Assembly (NCBI RefSeq): GCF_900129155.1
Contig: NZ_FQVF01000027.1
Coordinates: forward strand, 1-56,049
Direction of reading: 5' to 3'
DNA from: Marinomonas polaris DSM 16579
GTDB taxonomy: Bacteria > Pseudomonadota > Gammaproteobacteria > Pseudomonadales > Marinomonadaceae
Length of the DNA: 56,049 nt
The stretch's first letter is position 1; each line of letters starts with the position of its first letter. Positions 16,783 through 24,970 of the stretch are shown one piece after another. Made by a program: the position numbers and the translations under genes. The notes below the pieces were generated by a model. The model searched no databases. It was not told where the DNA came from and was given only the letters and a program-made list of their open reading frames with translations.

Positions 16783-18078
16783 ATGTCGGACACTTATAAG
16801 ATGGAGAGCACTACAGCCTCCACAAAAAAACTAGCAGATAAAAAATTACTAAAGCTCATTGTTGCCTCCTCTATTGGCAACGCATTGGAATGGTTTGACT
16901 TAATCGTCTACGCCTTCTTTGCTCGTACTATTTCAAAATTGTTCTTCCCTACTGATAATGAAACGCTGTCACTTATGCTCGCGCTCTTCACTTTCGCGAT
17001 GTCATATCTTATTCGTCCGATTGGCGCGATCGTTATCGGCAGCTACGCGGACAAAATAGGCCGTAAAGCGGCAATGCTACTAACGATTTGGCTAATGATG
17101 GCGGGGACCTTTCTGATTGCGGCAATGCCAACCTACGAAACCATCGGTTTACTAGCGCCGTTAGGGATTTTGCTAGCTCGACTGTTACAAGGTTTTTCTG
17201 CTGGCGGAGAATTTGGTAGCGCCACTGCGATGCTGGTTGAACATCACCCAGAACGTAAAGGCTTTATCTCTAGCTTCATGTTTGCAAGCCAAGGACTAAG
17301 TGGTTTATTAGGGGCAGGATTTGGGTTATTACTGACGACCACATTAACCACGGATCAGCTAGAAAGCTGGGGCTGGCGCATTCCTTTCATCTTCGGTCTA
17401 TTGATTGGTCCTGTGGGTTTATATATCCGTCGACACATTGAAGAGACGGGGGAATTTACCGAATCGAAAGAAGAGAAAGTGCCATTAGTAGAATTGTTTG
17501 CGAATAACAAACTCGGCATCCTGTTCAATATCGGCGCCATGATACTGTCTACATCAGTAACCTATTCAATTATTTTCATGCCAACTTATGCCACAAAATA
17601 TCTAGGCTTAAGTAACTCCATTGGTTACGGCGGCACTCTAATCAGCTACACGGTGCTAATGTTATTAACACCGTTTGTTGGGATTTTATCCGACCGTATT
17701 GGTCGCACTCGTTTAATGATCGCCGCTGGCGTACTTTTCTTCATTACAGTTTGGCCCGCCTTTTTCATATTGTCTCACCACCCGACATTAATCATGCTTG
17801 CCAGCGTTCTATTTTGGTTGAGCGTATTAAAATCCATGTATTTTGGTGGTTTGCCGGCACTGATGTCTGAAATGTTCCCTACTCGTGTTCGAGCTACGGG
17901 GATGGCGCTAAGCTACAACATCAGTACGACATTGTTTGGTAGCTTCACCCCGTTCCTATTAGTCTGGACCATCAGCGCTACAGGTGATCAATTGGCTCCA
18001 AGTTATTACCTATTGCTGACCAGTTTGATCAGCTTGCTCGCCCTGTTTGGAATCCGTAGGCACTTCAAGATCAACTAA
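16783..18078 (+). CDS. MFS transporter, metabolite:H+ symporter (MHS) type
   Basis: 431 aa with 12 predicted TM segments. It opens with the MHS signature ASSIGNALEWFDLIVYAFFA and has the family loop motif GSYADKIGRKAAML between TM2 and TM3. LQGFSAGGEFGSATAMLVEH in TM4 and the second-half copy GILSDRIGRTRLMI also fit ProP/CitA-type carriers. It probably imports a carboxylate, betaine or similar compound with protons. The gene is single, preceded by a 240-bp AT-rich spacer, with its own terminator. The substrate is not deducible. Confidence 0.9.
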   Translation: MSDTYKMESTTASTKKLADKKLLKLIVASSIGNALEWFDLIVYAFFARTISKLFFPTDNETLSLMLALFTFAMSYLIRPIGAIVIGSYADKIGRKAAMLLTIWLMMAGTFLIAAMPTYETIGLLAPLGILLARLLQGFSAGGEFGSATAMLVEHHPERKGFISSFMFASQGLSGLLGAGFGLLLTTTLTTDQLESWGWRIPFIFGLLIGPVGLYIRRHIEETGEFTESKEEKVPLVELFANNKLGILFNIGAMILSTSVTYSIIFMPTYATKYLGLSNSIGYGGTLISYTVLMLLTPFVGILSDRIGRTRLMIAAGVLFFITVWPAFFILSHHPTLIMLASVLFWLSVLKSMYFGGLPALMSEMFPTRVRATGMALSYNISTTLFGSFTPFLLVWTISATGDQLAPSYYLLLTSLISLLALFGIRRHFKIN

Positions 18079-18102
18079 TAAAAGAGCTTATCTGACCATA
18101 TC

Positions 18103-18133
18103 AAAACGCCGCTTTACGCGGCGTTGTTTTTTT
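18103..18133 (+). terminator. rho-independent terminator of the MHS transporter
   Basis: AACGCCGC-tttac-GCGGCGTT followed by G and seven T, 40 bp after the stop codon. It sits between convergent genes. Confidence 0.9.
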
Positions 18134-18156
18134 ATCTTAAATTTTCATCGATGCCA

Positions 18157-18942
18157 TCAAACTAAGAAGTTCACTCCCACAACAAACAGCAGCAAAGCAA
18201 ATAGTCGTCTTAACATTATGGGGTTCAAACGGTGTGCTAGTTGAGCGCCAAAACGAGCAGAAAACATGCTCATCAAGGCGATACCTGCTAACGCAGGTAA
18301 ATACACAAAACCAATACTGTTAGGTGGTAAATCTAAGTGACTCCAACCGATAACCATAAAGGAAATAGTACCTGACAAAGCAATAGGTAATCCGCACGCC
18401 GCTGAGGTCGCTACCGCTTTTTTGATATCAATTCCCTTCCAAGATAAAAATGGCACCATCAAAGATCCACCACCAATGCCAAAGATTGCCGACACCCAAC
18501 CAATGACTACGCCAGCCACAGACATCAGCGGTTTCGTTAAGCCAGAGCCTTGGCCTTTAGGGTGCCAATTCACCGCCATTTGCAATGACATCAGCAAGGA
18601 AAACACACCGATAATTTGCTGCAGATTCGCACCTGGAATATAAGACGCAGTCACACCACCCAACGCGCTACCAAACAAAATCCCAGCGCCAAGCCAGATA
18701 ACCATTCGCCACTCTACCGCGCCTTTTTTATGGTGCGCCATCACAGAATTAATCGAGGTAAAGAAAATGGCACTGAGTGATGTTCCTACTGCAAGATGCG
18801 TCAAAATCTCAGTCGAGATGCCTTGTAAGGTAAAACTAAATACCAGCACAGGCACAATAATCAGTCCACCGCCGATACCAAACAGTCCTGCCAATAGTCC
18901 AGAGCAGGCACCCAACACTAGGTACAAAAGAAAATCCATCAT
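18157..18942 (-). CDS. TauE/SafE family membrane permease
   Basis: 261 aa with about eight TM segments. Both halves carry the family's glycine-rich repeat: GLLAGLFGIGGGLIIVPVLV near the N-terminus and IFGIGGGSLMVPFLS in the middle. TauE/SafE proteins export sulfite, sulfoacetate or similar organosulfur anions; the specific ligand is not known here. The gene lies downstream of the M20 hydrolase on the same strand, separated by a terminator, so it may be independently expressed. Confidence 0.9.
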   Translation of the reverse strand: MMDFLLYLVLGACSGLLAGLFGIGGGLIIVPVLVFSFTLQGISTEILTHLAVGTSLSAIFFTSINSVMAHHKKGAVEWRMVIWLGAGILFGSALGGVTASYIPGANLQQIIGVFSLLMSLQMAVNWHPKGQGSGLTKPLMSVAGVVIGWVSAIFGIGGGSLMVPFLSWKGIDIKKAVATSAACGLPIALSGTISFMVIGWSHLDLPPNSIGFVYLPALAGIALMSMFSARFGAQLAHRLNPIMLRRLFALLLFVVGVNFLV

Positions 18943-18984
18943 AGAGTTTATTCACAAAAAATTAGGTCATCTTGGACCAATACA

Positions 18985-19018
18985 AAGAAAAACGGTGGCC
19001 TCATTGGGCCACCGTTTT
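18985..19018 (-). terminator. rho-independent terminator of the M20 hydrolase
   Basis: Twelve-bp stem AAAACGGTGGCC / GGCCACCGTTTT with a 6-nt loop, about 20 bp past the stop codon, followed on the minus strand by a TTTTC-type tail. Confidence 0.88.
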
Positions 19019-19038
19019 AGACGTAAAAAACCGCGCCA

Positions 19039-20442
19039 TTATTCAGGCCAATGTTCACCTAGATCCCAAAGCAAACCAGCAGCAGCCAGAAGTCCTTGCT
19101 CCACTACGCTTTCAAGAAGATGCTCATCAGGCGCGTGCTGTTTACAGGATGGATAAGAATGTGGCATCCATACCGTAGGCAGCGCCAACACATCTGCGAA
19201 ACAATGATTTGGAATAGTACCACCTAAATTAGGTAGAACGGTCACCGTTTGCTCTAACGAGGTTTCCATAGAACGCTTAACAAATCCAACCCAAGGATGA
19301 GTCGGGTCTAAACGCGTCGCACTGTAACCACCCTCAAAAATCACCTTAACATCACCTAAACCTTTCTCTTCTAAAAAGGCTGACAGGTTAGCAACCAGAT
19401 TATGCCAGTCTGTTCCCGGCACAATACGCAAGTGACATACTGCTTCAGCAACATCAGGGATCGCACCAATAGGCTTTTGAATATCTCCTGCACCAAGAGC
19501 GATTACTTCGAGGGTATTACAACCAAACAATCGCTCGCCAGCGGTAAGCTCTTTCTCGCCCCATTGGTCATTCAATGTTGGATCACCAGCATAACCACCA
19601 ACCGTTAATTCACGCATCATTTCAGCAGTCAAACCACTTGGCAAAGGCGCACGTAAGCACTCAGCAGTGATTCGCCCATCGGCTGTCGTCAAGCTAGAAA
19701 GAGCATGTTGTAAGCGAGTCACTGGATTAGTGATAACTCCCCCCCAGTTGCCAGAATGGCGTACACCGTTGCCGGTTTCACAACGCAAGCGAAACTGGCA
19801 AACGCCGCGAGAGCCTAAAAAAATAGTCGGCGTTTGAGCATTTAATCTAGGACCATCAGACGCTAAAAACAAATCAGCTTTTAACGATTCTTTTTGCTCG
19901 TGACAAAAAAGCTCTAACCCTTTAGAGCCAACTTCTTCACTCATCTCGAATAAGATCTTAACGTTGTAACCCAGTTTCCCCTCACGAGCGTTTAATACCG
20001 ATTCTAGCGCTAGCAGGTTAATCGTGTGCTGCCCTTTGTTATCTGCGGTACCACGGCCAAAGATTTTCTCGCCAATCTGAGACAATTCCCAAGGATGAGT
20101 ACCTTCTTGCCATAATTCAGCTTGCCCATTGGTGACATCACCATGACCATAAGTTAATAGTGTCGGTAAAGATTCATCTTCAATGCGTTTTGCAATTAAT
20201 AACGGCGGGCAAGACGCCATCGGATTTGCAAATATCTCACATTCAAAACCCAGCTTAACTAACGTTGGCTGAATTTCATCGGTTAGATACTTCATTAGTT
20301 CATCACTGGCGCTTGGGTTTTGACTTTCGCTAGCAAACGCCACGCGACGCGTTAGAGTTTCGATAAACTGACCGTTCTTAATGGTCGAAACGGCCTGTTG
20401 TAAGGCTGCTTGACGGCCACTCTGGCTCGTTGCTTGGGACAT
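19039..20442 (-). CDS. M20 family zinc metallohydrolase (peptidase/deacylase)
   Basis: 467 aa. The dinuclear-zinc site of the M20 family is visible: LLTYGHGDV (H100, D102), GRGTADNKG (bridging D134), the catalytic MSEEVGSKG (E169/E170), ASDGP (D196), and a late His in SYPSCKQHAPDEH. A dimerisation insert lies between about 205 and 330. The family hydrolyses dipeptides, N-acyl amino acids or carbamoyl compounds in the cytoplasm. The substrate cannot be told from the sequence. It is divergent from a LysR regulator over a 107-bp spacer, so it is probably its target. Confidence 0.9.
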   Translation of the reverse strand: MSQATSQSGRQAALQQAVSTIKNGQFIETLTRRVAFASESQNPSASDELMKYLTDEIQPTLVKLGFECEIFANPMASCPPLLIAKRIEDESLPTLLTYGHGDVTNGQAELWQEGTHPWELSQIGEKIFGRGTADNKGQHTINLLALESVLNAREGKLGYNVKILFEMSEEVGSKGLELFCHEQKESLKADLFLASDGPRLNAQTPTIFLGSRGVCQFRLRCETGNGVRHSGNWGGVITNPVTRLQHALSSLTTADGRITAECLRAPLPSGLTAEMMRELTVGGYAGDPTLNDQWGEKELTAGERLFGCNTLEVIALGAGDIQKPIGAIPDVAEAVCHLRIVPGTDWHNLVANLSAFLEEKGLGDVKVIFEGGYSATRLDPTHPWVGFVKRSMETSLEQTVTVLPNLGGTIPNHCFADVLALPTVWMPHSYPSCKQHAPDEHLLESVVEQGLLAAAGLLWDLGEHWPE

Positions 20443-20478
20443 GATCTCTCCAAAATACGCGAATTTATTATGGCATTT

Positions 20479-20498
20479 AGCTTAAGATGTAATAAGCT
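20479..20498. promoter_or_regulatory. candidate LysR-type operator
   Basis: AGCTTA-N8-TAAGCT, an interrupted dyad in the middle of the divergent spacer between the M20 hydrolase and the LysR gene. It has the AT-rich, partly palindromic form of LysR-family recognition sites. The spacing is close to, but not exactly, T-N11-A. Confidence 0.4.
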
Positions 20499-20549
20499 TT
20501 ACAACAATTATCAATTACACAATAAAACCTTCTATAAAATAGAAAGCTT

Positions 20550-21449
20550 ATGAATGATATCTCGTTAAAATACTTTCATGCTGTTGCGAAAACAGGCTCT
20601 TTGTCTGCCGCTTCGGAAGAACTCCATGTCGCGGTTTCGGCTATCAGTCGACAAATAACCCAGTTAGAGGAAAAACTTCAGCTAACGTTGTTCGAACGCA
20701 AAGCCAGAGGTATGTCTCTAACACCAGCAGGCGATATTCTTTATACCTATTCGCTGCGTAATACGTTGGAATTTAAAAACGTGATGTCGGAAATGAAGGG
20801 CATCAGTAATATTCAGCAGCAATCTATCGCTCTGGCTTGCCCGGAAGGCATGGCTTGGGACTTTCTCCCACATGTAATCGCAAAATTCCGCTTGGAATAC
20901 CCAAGTGCTCGCTTTTCACTACAAGTTGTCGACTCAAGCAGAGCAACTCAACTGGTTAGAGAAGGCAGAGTAGATGCTGCGTTCACCTTCAATTTGCAAC
21001 CAGAGCAAGGCGTTGAAGTGTCGCTGCAAGTGCCTTCTCCGATCGTCGCCTTATTATCCAAAAATCACCCGCTAGCCAGCCAGCAAGACATTAGCGTAAG
21101 GGATTTAACCGAATACCCTATTGCCACATCCGGATCAGGAACAACACTCAGTTATTTATTTGATATAGCTTGTCATATTGAAGGTGTACAAATCATCCCA
21201 GCCTTGTCTAGCGACTCTGCGGGTTCTATTTATACCTTTGCGAGCGAAAGTGAAAACGCCATATCCCTTTGTGGGGAGTTAACGGTTGCGAGACGGGCAA
21301 AACGAGATGGTCTAGTTATTCGGCCAATGCGCGAACCATCGTTAGCTCAACGCAGCCTGCAGGTGCAAATTATGTCGAGAAGAAAGTTACCCGCTATCGT
21401 AAGGTATTTTTTAACTCACCTCACCAAATCACTTAAAAACCAAAGCTAG
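20550..21449 (+). CDS. LysR family transcriptional regulator
   Basis: 299 aa, typical length. The N-terminal winged helix reads KYFHAVAKTGSLSAASEELH then VSAISRQITQLEEKL and LFERKARGMSLTPAG. The C-terminal periplasmic-binding-like effector domain runs from about residue 90 (IALACPEGMAWDFLPHVIAK). Divergent orientation to the M20 hydrolase gene suggests it controls that gene and itself, responding to the substrate or product (inference). Confidence 0.92.
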   Translation: MNDISLKYFHAVAKTGSLSAASEELHVAVSAISRQITQLEEKLQLTLFERKARGMSLTPAGDILYTYSLRNTLEFKNVMSEMKGISNIQQQSIALACPEGMAWDFLPHVIAKFRLEYPSARFSLQVVDSSRATQLVREGRVDAAFTFNLQPEQGVEVSLQVPSPIVALLSKNHPLASQQDISVRDLTEYPIATSGSGTTLSYLFDIACHIEGVQIIPALSSDSAGSIYTFASESENAISLCGELTVARRAKRDGLVIRPMREPSLAQRSLQVQIMSRRKLPAIVRYFLTHLTKSLKNQS

Positions 21450-21464
21450 CGCCACGTACAAGTA

Positions 21465-21504
21465 AATTGGAACCAAGCCAAATCACCTAAGCTTGGTTCC
21501 AATT
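21465..21504. terminator. bidirectional hairpin between convergent genes
   Basis: Perfect 14-bp stem AATTGGAACCAAGC / GCTTGGTTCCAATT with a 12-nt loop, between the 3' ends of the LysR and chemoreceptor genes. It can serve both strands. Confidence 0.8.
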
Positions 21505-21515
21505 GTTAGCTTGCA

Positions 21516-23444
21516 TCACGTTACTTTGAACAGCTCTACTTTATCTTTCAGATGTCTCATTTCATCGCCAATGGCATTAGTTGCCGCTCGACTTTGATGG
21601 AACAATTCTACTGTCTGCTCACTTTGTGCAGCCAACATAGAGAGATGCTGATTGATATCCTCAACGGAAGCATTCTGGATTCCGGCACGTTCAGCCACTT
21701 GCTCGTTCATATCAAACAGTTGCTGCAAAAATGCATCAAGCGCGATGACTTTTTCCGATACCAATTTTTGACTGCCTAACGTCTGAATGCTTTTTTCACA
21801 TGCCACGTCCATTTGTGAGGTGACTTGAGTCGATGCGGCTCGCAACTGCGAAATAATGCTTTGAATTTCATTAGTCGATTCGCTCGTACGCTGGGAAAGC
21901 ATGCGAACCTCATCAGATACAACGGCAAAGCCTCGGCCATGTTCGCCTGCACGAGCGGCTTCTATGGCAGCATTTAGAGCTAATAAATTAGTTTGTTCTG
22001 ATATGGAACTAATAACATTCAATACTGAAACAATCTTCTCAATATTTCCGTTTAGCTCAGTTAGGCTCGTTTTGCTTTGCATCATATCGACTTCTAAAGC
22101 TTCTAAGAAAACTAAGCTACTCTGAACTTCTTTGTTGGCTTGCTGAAGTTCGGCATTACTCAGATCCGACATTTCTCCCGCTCTTGTTGCCAAATCTTTT
22201 ACCTGAGCGCTTTGCTCAGTAATATCTTGAGTAGAGATAAAGATCTGCTCTACCGATTGCTTCTCCGCCTCAGAGGCCTGGGAAAGCTCGTCCACTTGCT
22301 GATTCAAGCCTTCAATCGCGCTATCAGTTGTCTTAACCGCATCATTCACGGTAATCAGAGAGCCTTTTAATGTCAGTAGCAAGGAGTTAATCGCATCGGC
22401 TAATGCACCTATTTCAGCCTTATCAGAGCTCTTAATTTGATAGTTGAGATCCAAATTATCCGATACATAACGAACGTCCTTGCCAATAGCGACAATAGGA
22501 CGAGTCAGAGAGCCAATCACAAAATGAAGAATGAGCAGAGAAATTAAAATAAAAACGATAGAGTAGAGAAACGCATTCTGTAACTGCGTATAAATCGGCG
22601 TCATAATTTGCTGTTTCGGCACGGCTAGCATGATAAATCTATCTAACACTGGCACCCACAATGAGCCAAGGTAATAAACCTGCCCATTAATCGTTATATC
22701 ATCAATGACAACGTCGGTTTTATTGTTAAGCAAGCTAGAAATATGGCTTTTATCGACTATCTCCATAAATGCAGAATCACCTTTTGCTTGAATCACGCCA
22801 TCACTTGTTACCAACATGGCACGACCTTGCTGACCAACATTTAGCTTCTTAATCATATTAATAAGCTTATCGGCTTTAATCCCTAAGCCCGCTACCGAAA
22901 AAGGTTTATTGGTATTCGGATCCACTGCATCACTACGATAGTTAATAAACAGCATTTGATGCTCGTACTGTAAATTTAGCTCATAATCGTGACCTGTGGC
23001 CAAAAAATTCGGATAGAACTCTTTGTAGGGATAGTCTTTTAACAAGGTTTTAAAAAACGCTTTTTCATAACCAAAATATTCCAGCCCATTTTCACCATTT
23101 ACAACATAAAAGGTCGAATCACTGCCCGCGATTTCCTTAACGGATTTCAATTTGTTTTCGATGAAAGAAAGCTGATTATCAGCTGCACCATTACGAACCC
23201 AATCTTCAACGAAGTTGTCGTTTGTCATGAGATGAGATGCTGTAATTAAAGGGGTAATTTCTGTACTGATTTGCGAGGCTAGATTACTGAGATGGGTTGG
23301 TAAAACTTCTTTTTTTAACTGCTCTAGCTCTGTGTCCAGCGTGGAAAGAGCCTGAGTACTGACTGAGACAACTGTGCTGGCAACAAGCAACACAGCAAGA
23401 ACAGAGAACATGCGACTTCTAATGGATAGACTTTGCCACTTCAT
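21516..23444 (-). CDS. methyl-accepting chemotaxis protein with a dCache-like sensor
   Basis: 642 aa. TM1 is at about 12-32, followed by a ~250-residue periplasmic domain of double-Cache type (SFIENKLKSVKEIAGSDSTF, then GLGIKADKLINMIKKLNVGQ and GRAMLVTSDGVIQAKGD). TM2 is at about 290-312, then HAMP, then the cytoplasmic helical hairpin with the universal tip NLLALNAAIEAARAGEHGRG. It senses an external small molecule and controls CheA. No CheA-pathway gene is nearby, so it is an orphan receptor. There is no C-terminal CheR pentapeptide. Confidence 0.93.
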   Translation of the reverse strand: MKWQSLSIRSRMFSVLAVLLVASTVVSVSTQALSTLDTELEQLKKEVLPTHLSNLASQISTEITPLITASHLMTNDNFVEDWVRNGAADNQLSFIENKLKSVKEIAGSDSTFYVVNGENGLEYFGYEKAFFKTLLKDYPYKEFYPNFLATGHDYELNLQYEHQMLFINYRSDAVDPNTNKPFSVAGLGIKADKLINMIKKLNVGQQGRAMLVTSDGVIQAKGDSAFMEIVDKSHISSLLNNKTDVVIDDITINGQVYYLGSLWVPVLDRFIMLAVPKQQIMTPIYTQLQNAFLYSIVFILISLLILHFVIGSLTRPIVAIGKDVRYVSDNLDLNYQIKSSDKAEIGALADAINSLLLTLKGSLITVNDAVKTTDSAIEGLNQQVDELSQASEAEKQSVEQIFISTQDITEQSAQVKDLATRAGEMSDLSNAELQQANKEVQSSLVFLEALEVDMMQSKTSLTELNGNIEKIVSVLNVISSISEQTNLLALNAAIEAARAGEHGRGFAVVSDEVRMLSQRTSESTNEIQSIISQLRAASTQVTSQMDVACEKSIQTLGSQKLVSEKVIALDAFLQQLFDMNEQVAERAGIQNASVEDINQHLSMLAAQSEQTVELFHQSRAATNAIGDEMRHLKDKVELFKVT

Positions 23445-23605
23445 AATAACATCCTTATTATTCTTTCTTATTGTAAATTTATCGTCAGATACTACACCGC
23501 AGTTAATGACAAAAACAAAACAATTTTCTTACTATAAATAACAAAGCTATTAATAATCGAAAACATTGATAGTCATCACGAAAAACAAAATTCATCTTTG
23601 AGGCC

Positions 23606-24970
23606 TCACAAGCCATATCTCTCAATTTTTTTAATCAGCCCTTGCCGAGAAATACCCAGTTGTTTGGCGGCTTGGGTGCGGTTGCCTTGGCTTTTTTCTA
23701 AGGCTTGGTTAATTAATCGAATTTCAAGGTCTCGAACTTGTTCGTCTAATGAGGCGTCGCTCATTGGTAAGCTTGCCATAGTTTGACGAACAGGTTCGCC
23801 ACTTGGATATAACAGCTGGATATCTTCCATGGTGATTCGACCTTGTGGGCAAATAGATGCGACGCTTTCTAGGGCGTTTTTCAATTCACGCACGTTACCC
23901 GGCCATGACTGATCTCGGAACCATTGCACGGCTTCAGGACTGAGCTGTAATTGCTTAGTTTGCTGACTTTGCAAACGCTGTAGAAATGACTGTAGCAATA
24001 CGGGGACGTCTTCTAGCCGTTCAGCAAGGGATTGCGTTTCAATGTTCACGCCCTTAATTCGATAATACAGATCTTCTCGGAAGCTACCTTCTCGGACTTT
24101 TTCAAGTAAGTCGGCGTTGGTTGCGGAAATCACTCGAATGTCGATGTGCTTCTGCTCTCGTCCTCCCACAGGAAAGAAGGTGCCTTCCTGCAACACCCGC
24201 AGCAACTTGACCTGCATGGCTAATGGCATTTCGCCGATTTCATCCAAGAACAAGGTGCCGCCATCGGCTAAACTTAATAGACCAATTTTGTCTTTTTCCG
24301 CCCCAGTAAAAGCGCCTTTCACGTAACCAAACAACTCGCTTTCCAATAAATCCGCCGGAATAGCGCCGCAATGCACAGAAACAAACGGCTTGGCAGCGCG
24401 ATGACTCAAGTCGTGCAAGGTGCGCGAAATGACTTCTTTGCCGGTTCCCGATGGGCCAGTAACCAAGACCCGTACATCCGTCGGTGCGATTCGCTCCACC
24501 AGCGCCCTGACCTTTTGCGAACTCATCGAATGACCGATATACGCAGACGCACCTTGGGAGGAATTACTAACTTGCTTTAGCTGAGTTAATTCTCGCTCTA
24601 AGGTGGTTTTGGTGATTGCTCGACGCACCACAACCGCTAACATATCTGGATCAATCGGCTTAGCAATAAAATCCCATGCGCCAAGTTCAATGGCTTTAAG
24701 TGCCAAATCCCGATCCGCATGACCAGTAATAATAATCACCGGACGACCAGCAAAATCGTCCATAGCATCCAAGGTTACTTGCGGGTCGAAATGCGGCGGC
24801 ATGGACAAGTCTAATAACACCAAATCCGCATCAAACGACGCCAATGCTTTCCGCGCTTCGTCTAGGCTACCTGCTGTTTTGACATGATAATCTTGATTCG
24901 CTAACCAGCGGCTAGCCAGTTCACGAAAAGCTGGTTCGTCGTCAACCAGTAATATTTTATTTTGTGTCAT
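23606..24970 (-). CDS. NtrC-type σ54-dependent response regulator
   Basis: 454 aa. The receiver domain has LVLLDLSMP with phospho-acceptor D54. The AAA+ domain (about 145-380) has Walker A GPSGTGKE, the σ54 contact loop GAFTGA (in GYVKGAFTGAEKDK) and Walker B GGTLFLDEIGEM. The C-terminal Fis-type HTH is NRTQAAKQLGISRQGLIKKI. All elements for σ54 activation are intact. The start ATG overlaps the kinase stop codon region (14-nt overlap). The divergent operon starts at a σ54 promoter with two upstream inverted repeats, so this protein very probably activates the cio operon. Confidence 0.94.
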   Translation of the reverse strand: MTQNKILLVDDEPAFRELASRWLANQDYHVKTAGSLDEARKALASFDADLVLLDLSMPPHFDPQVTLDAMDDFAGRPVIIITGHADRDLALKAIELGAWDFIAKPIDPDMLAVVVRRAITKTTLERELTQLKQVSNSSQGASAYIGHSMSSQKVRALVERIAPTDVRVLVTGPSGTGKEVISRTLHDLSHRAAKPFVSVHCGAIPADLLESELFGYVKGAFTGAEKDKIGLLSLADGGTLFLDEIGEMPLAMQVKLLRVLQEGTFFPVGGREQKHIDIRVISATNADLLEKVREGSFREDLYYRIKGVNIETQSLAERLEDVPVLLQSFLQRLQSQQTKQLQLSPEAVQWFRDQSWPGNVRELKNALESVASICPQGRITMEDIQLLYPSGEPVRQTMASLPMSDASLDEQVRDLEIRLINQALEKSQGNRTQAAKQLGISRQGLIKKIERYGL

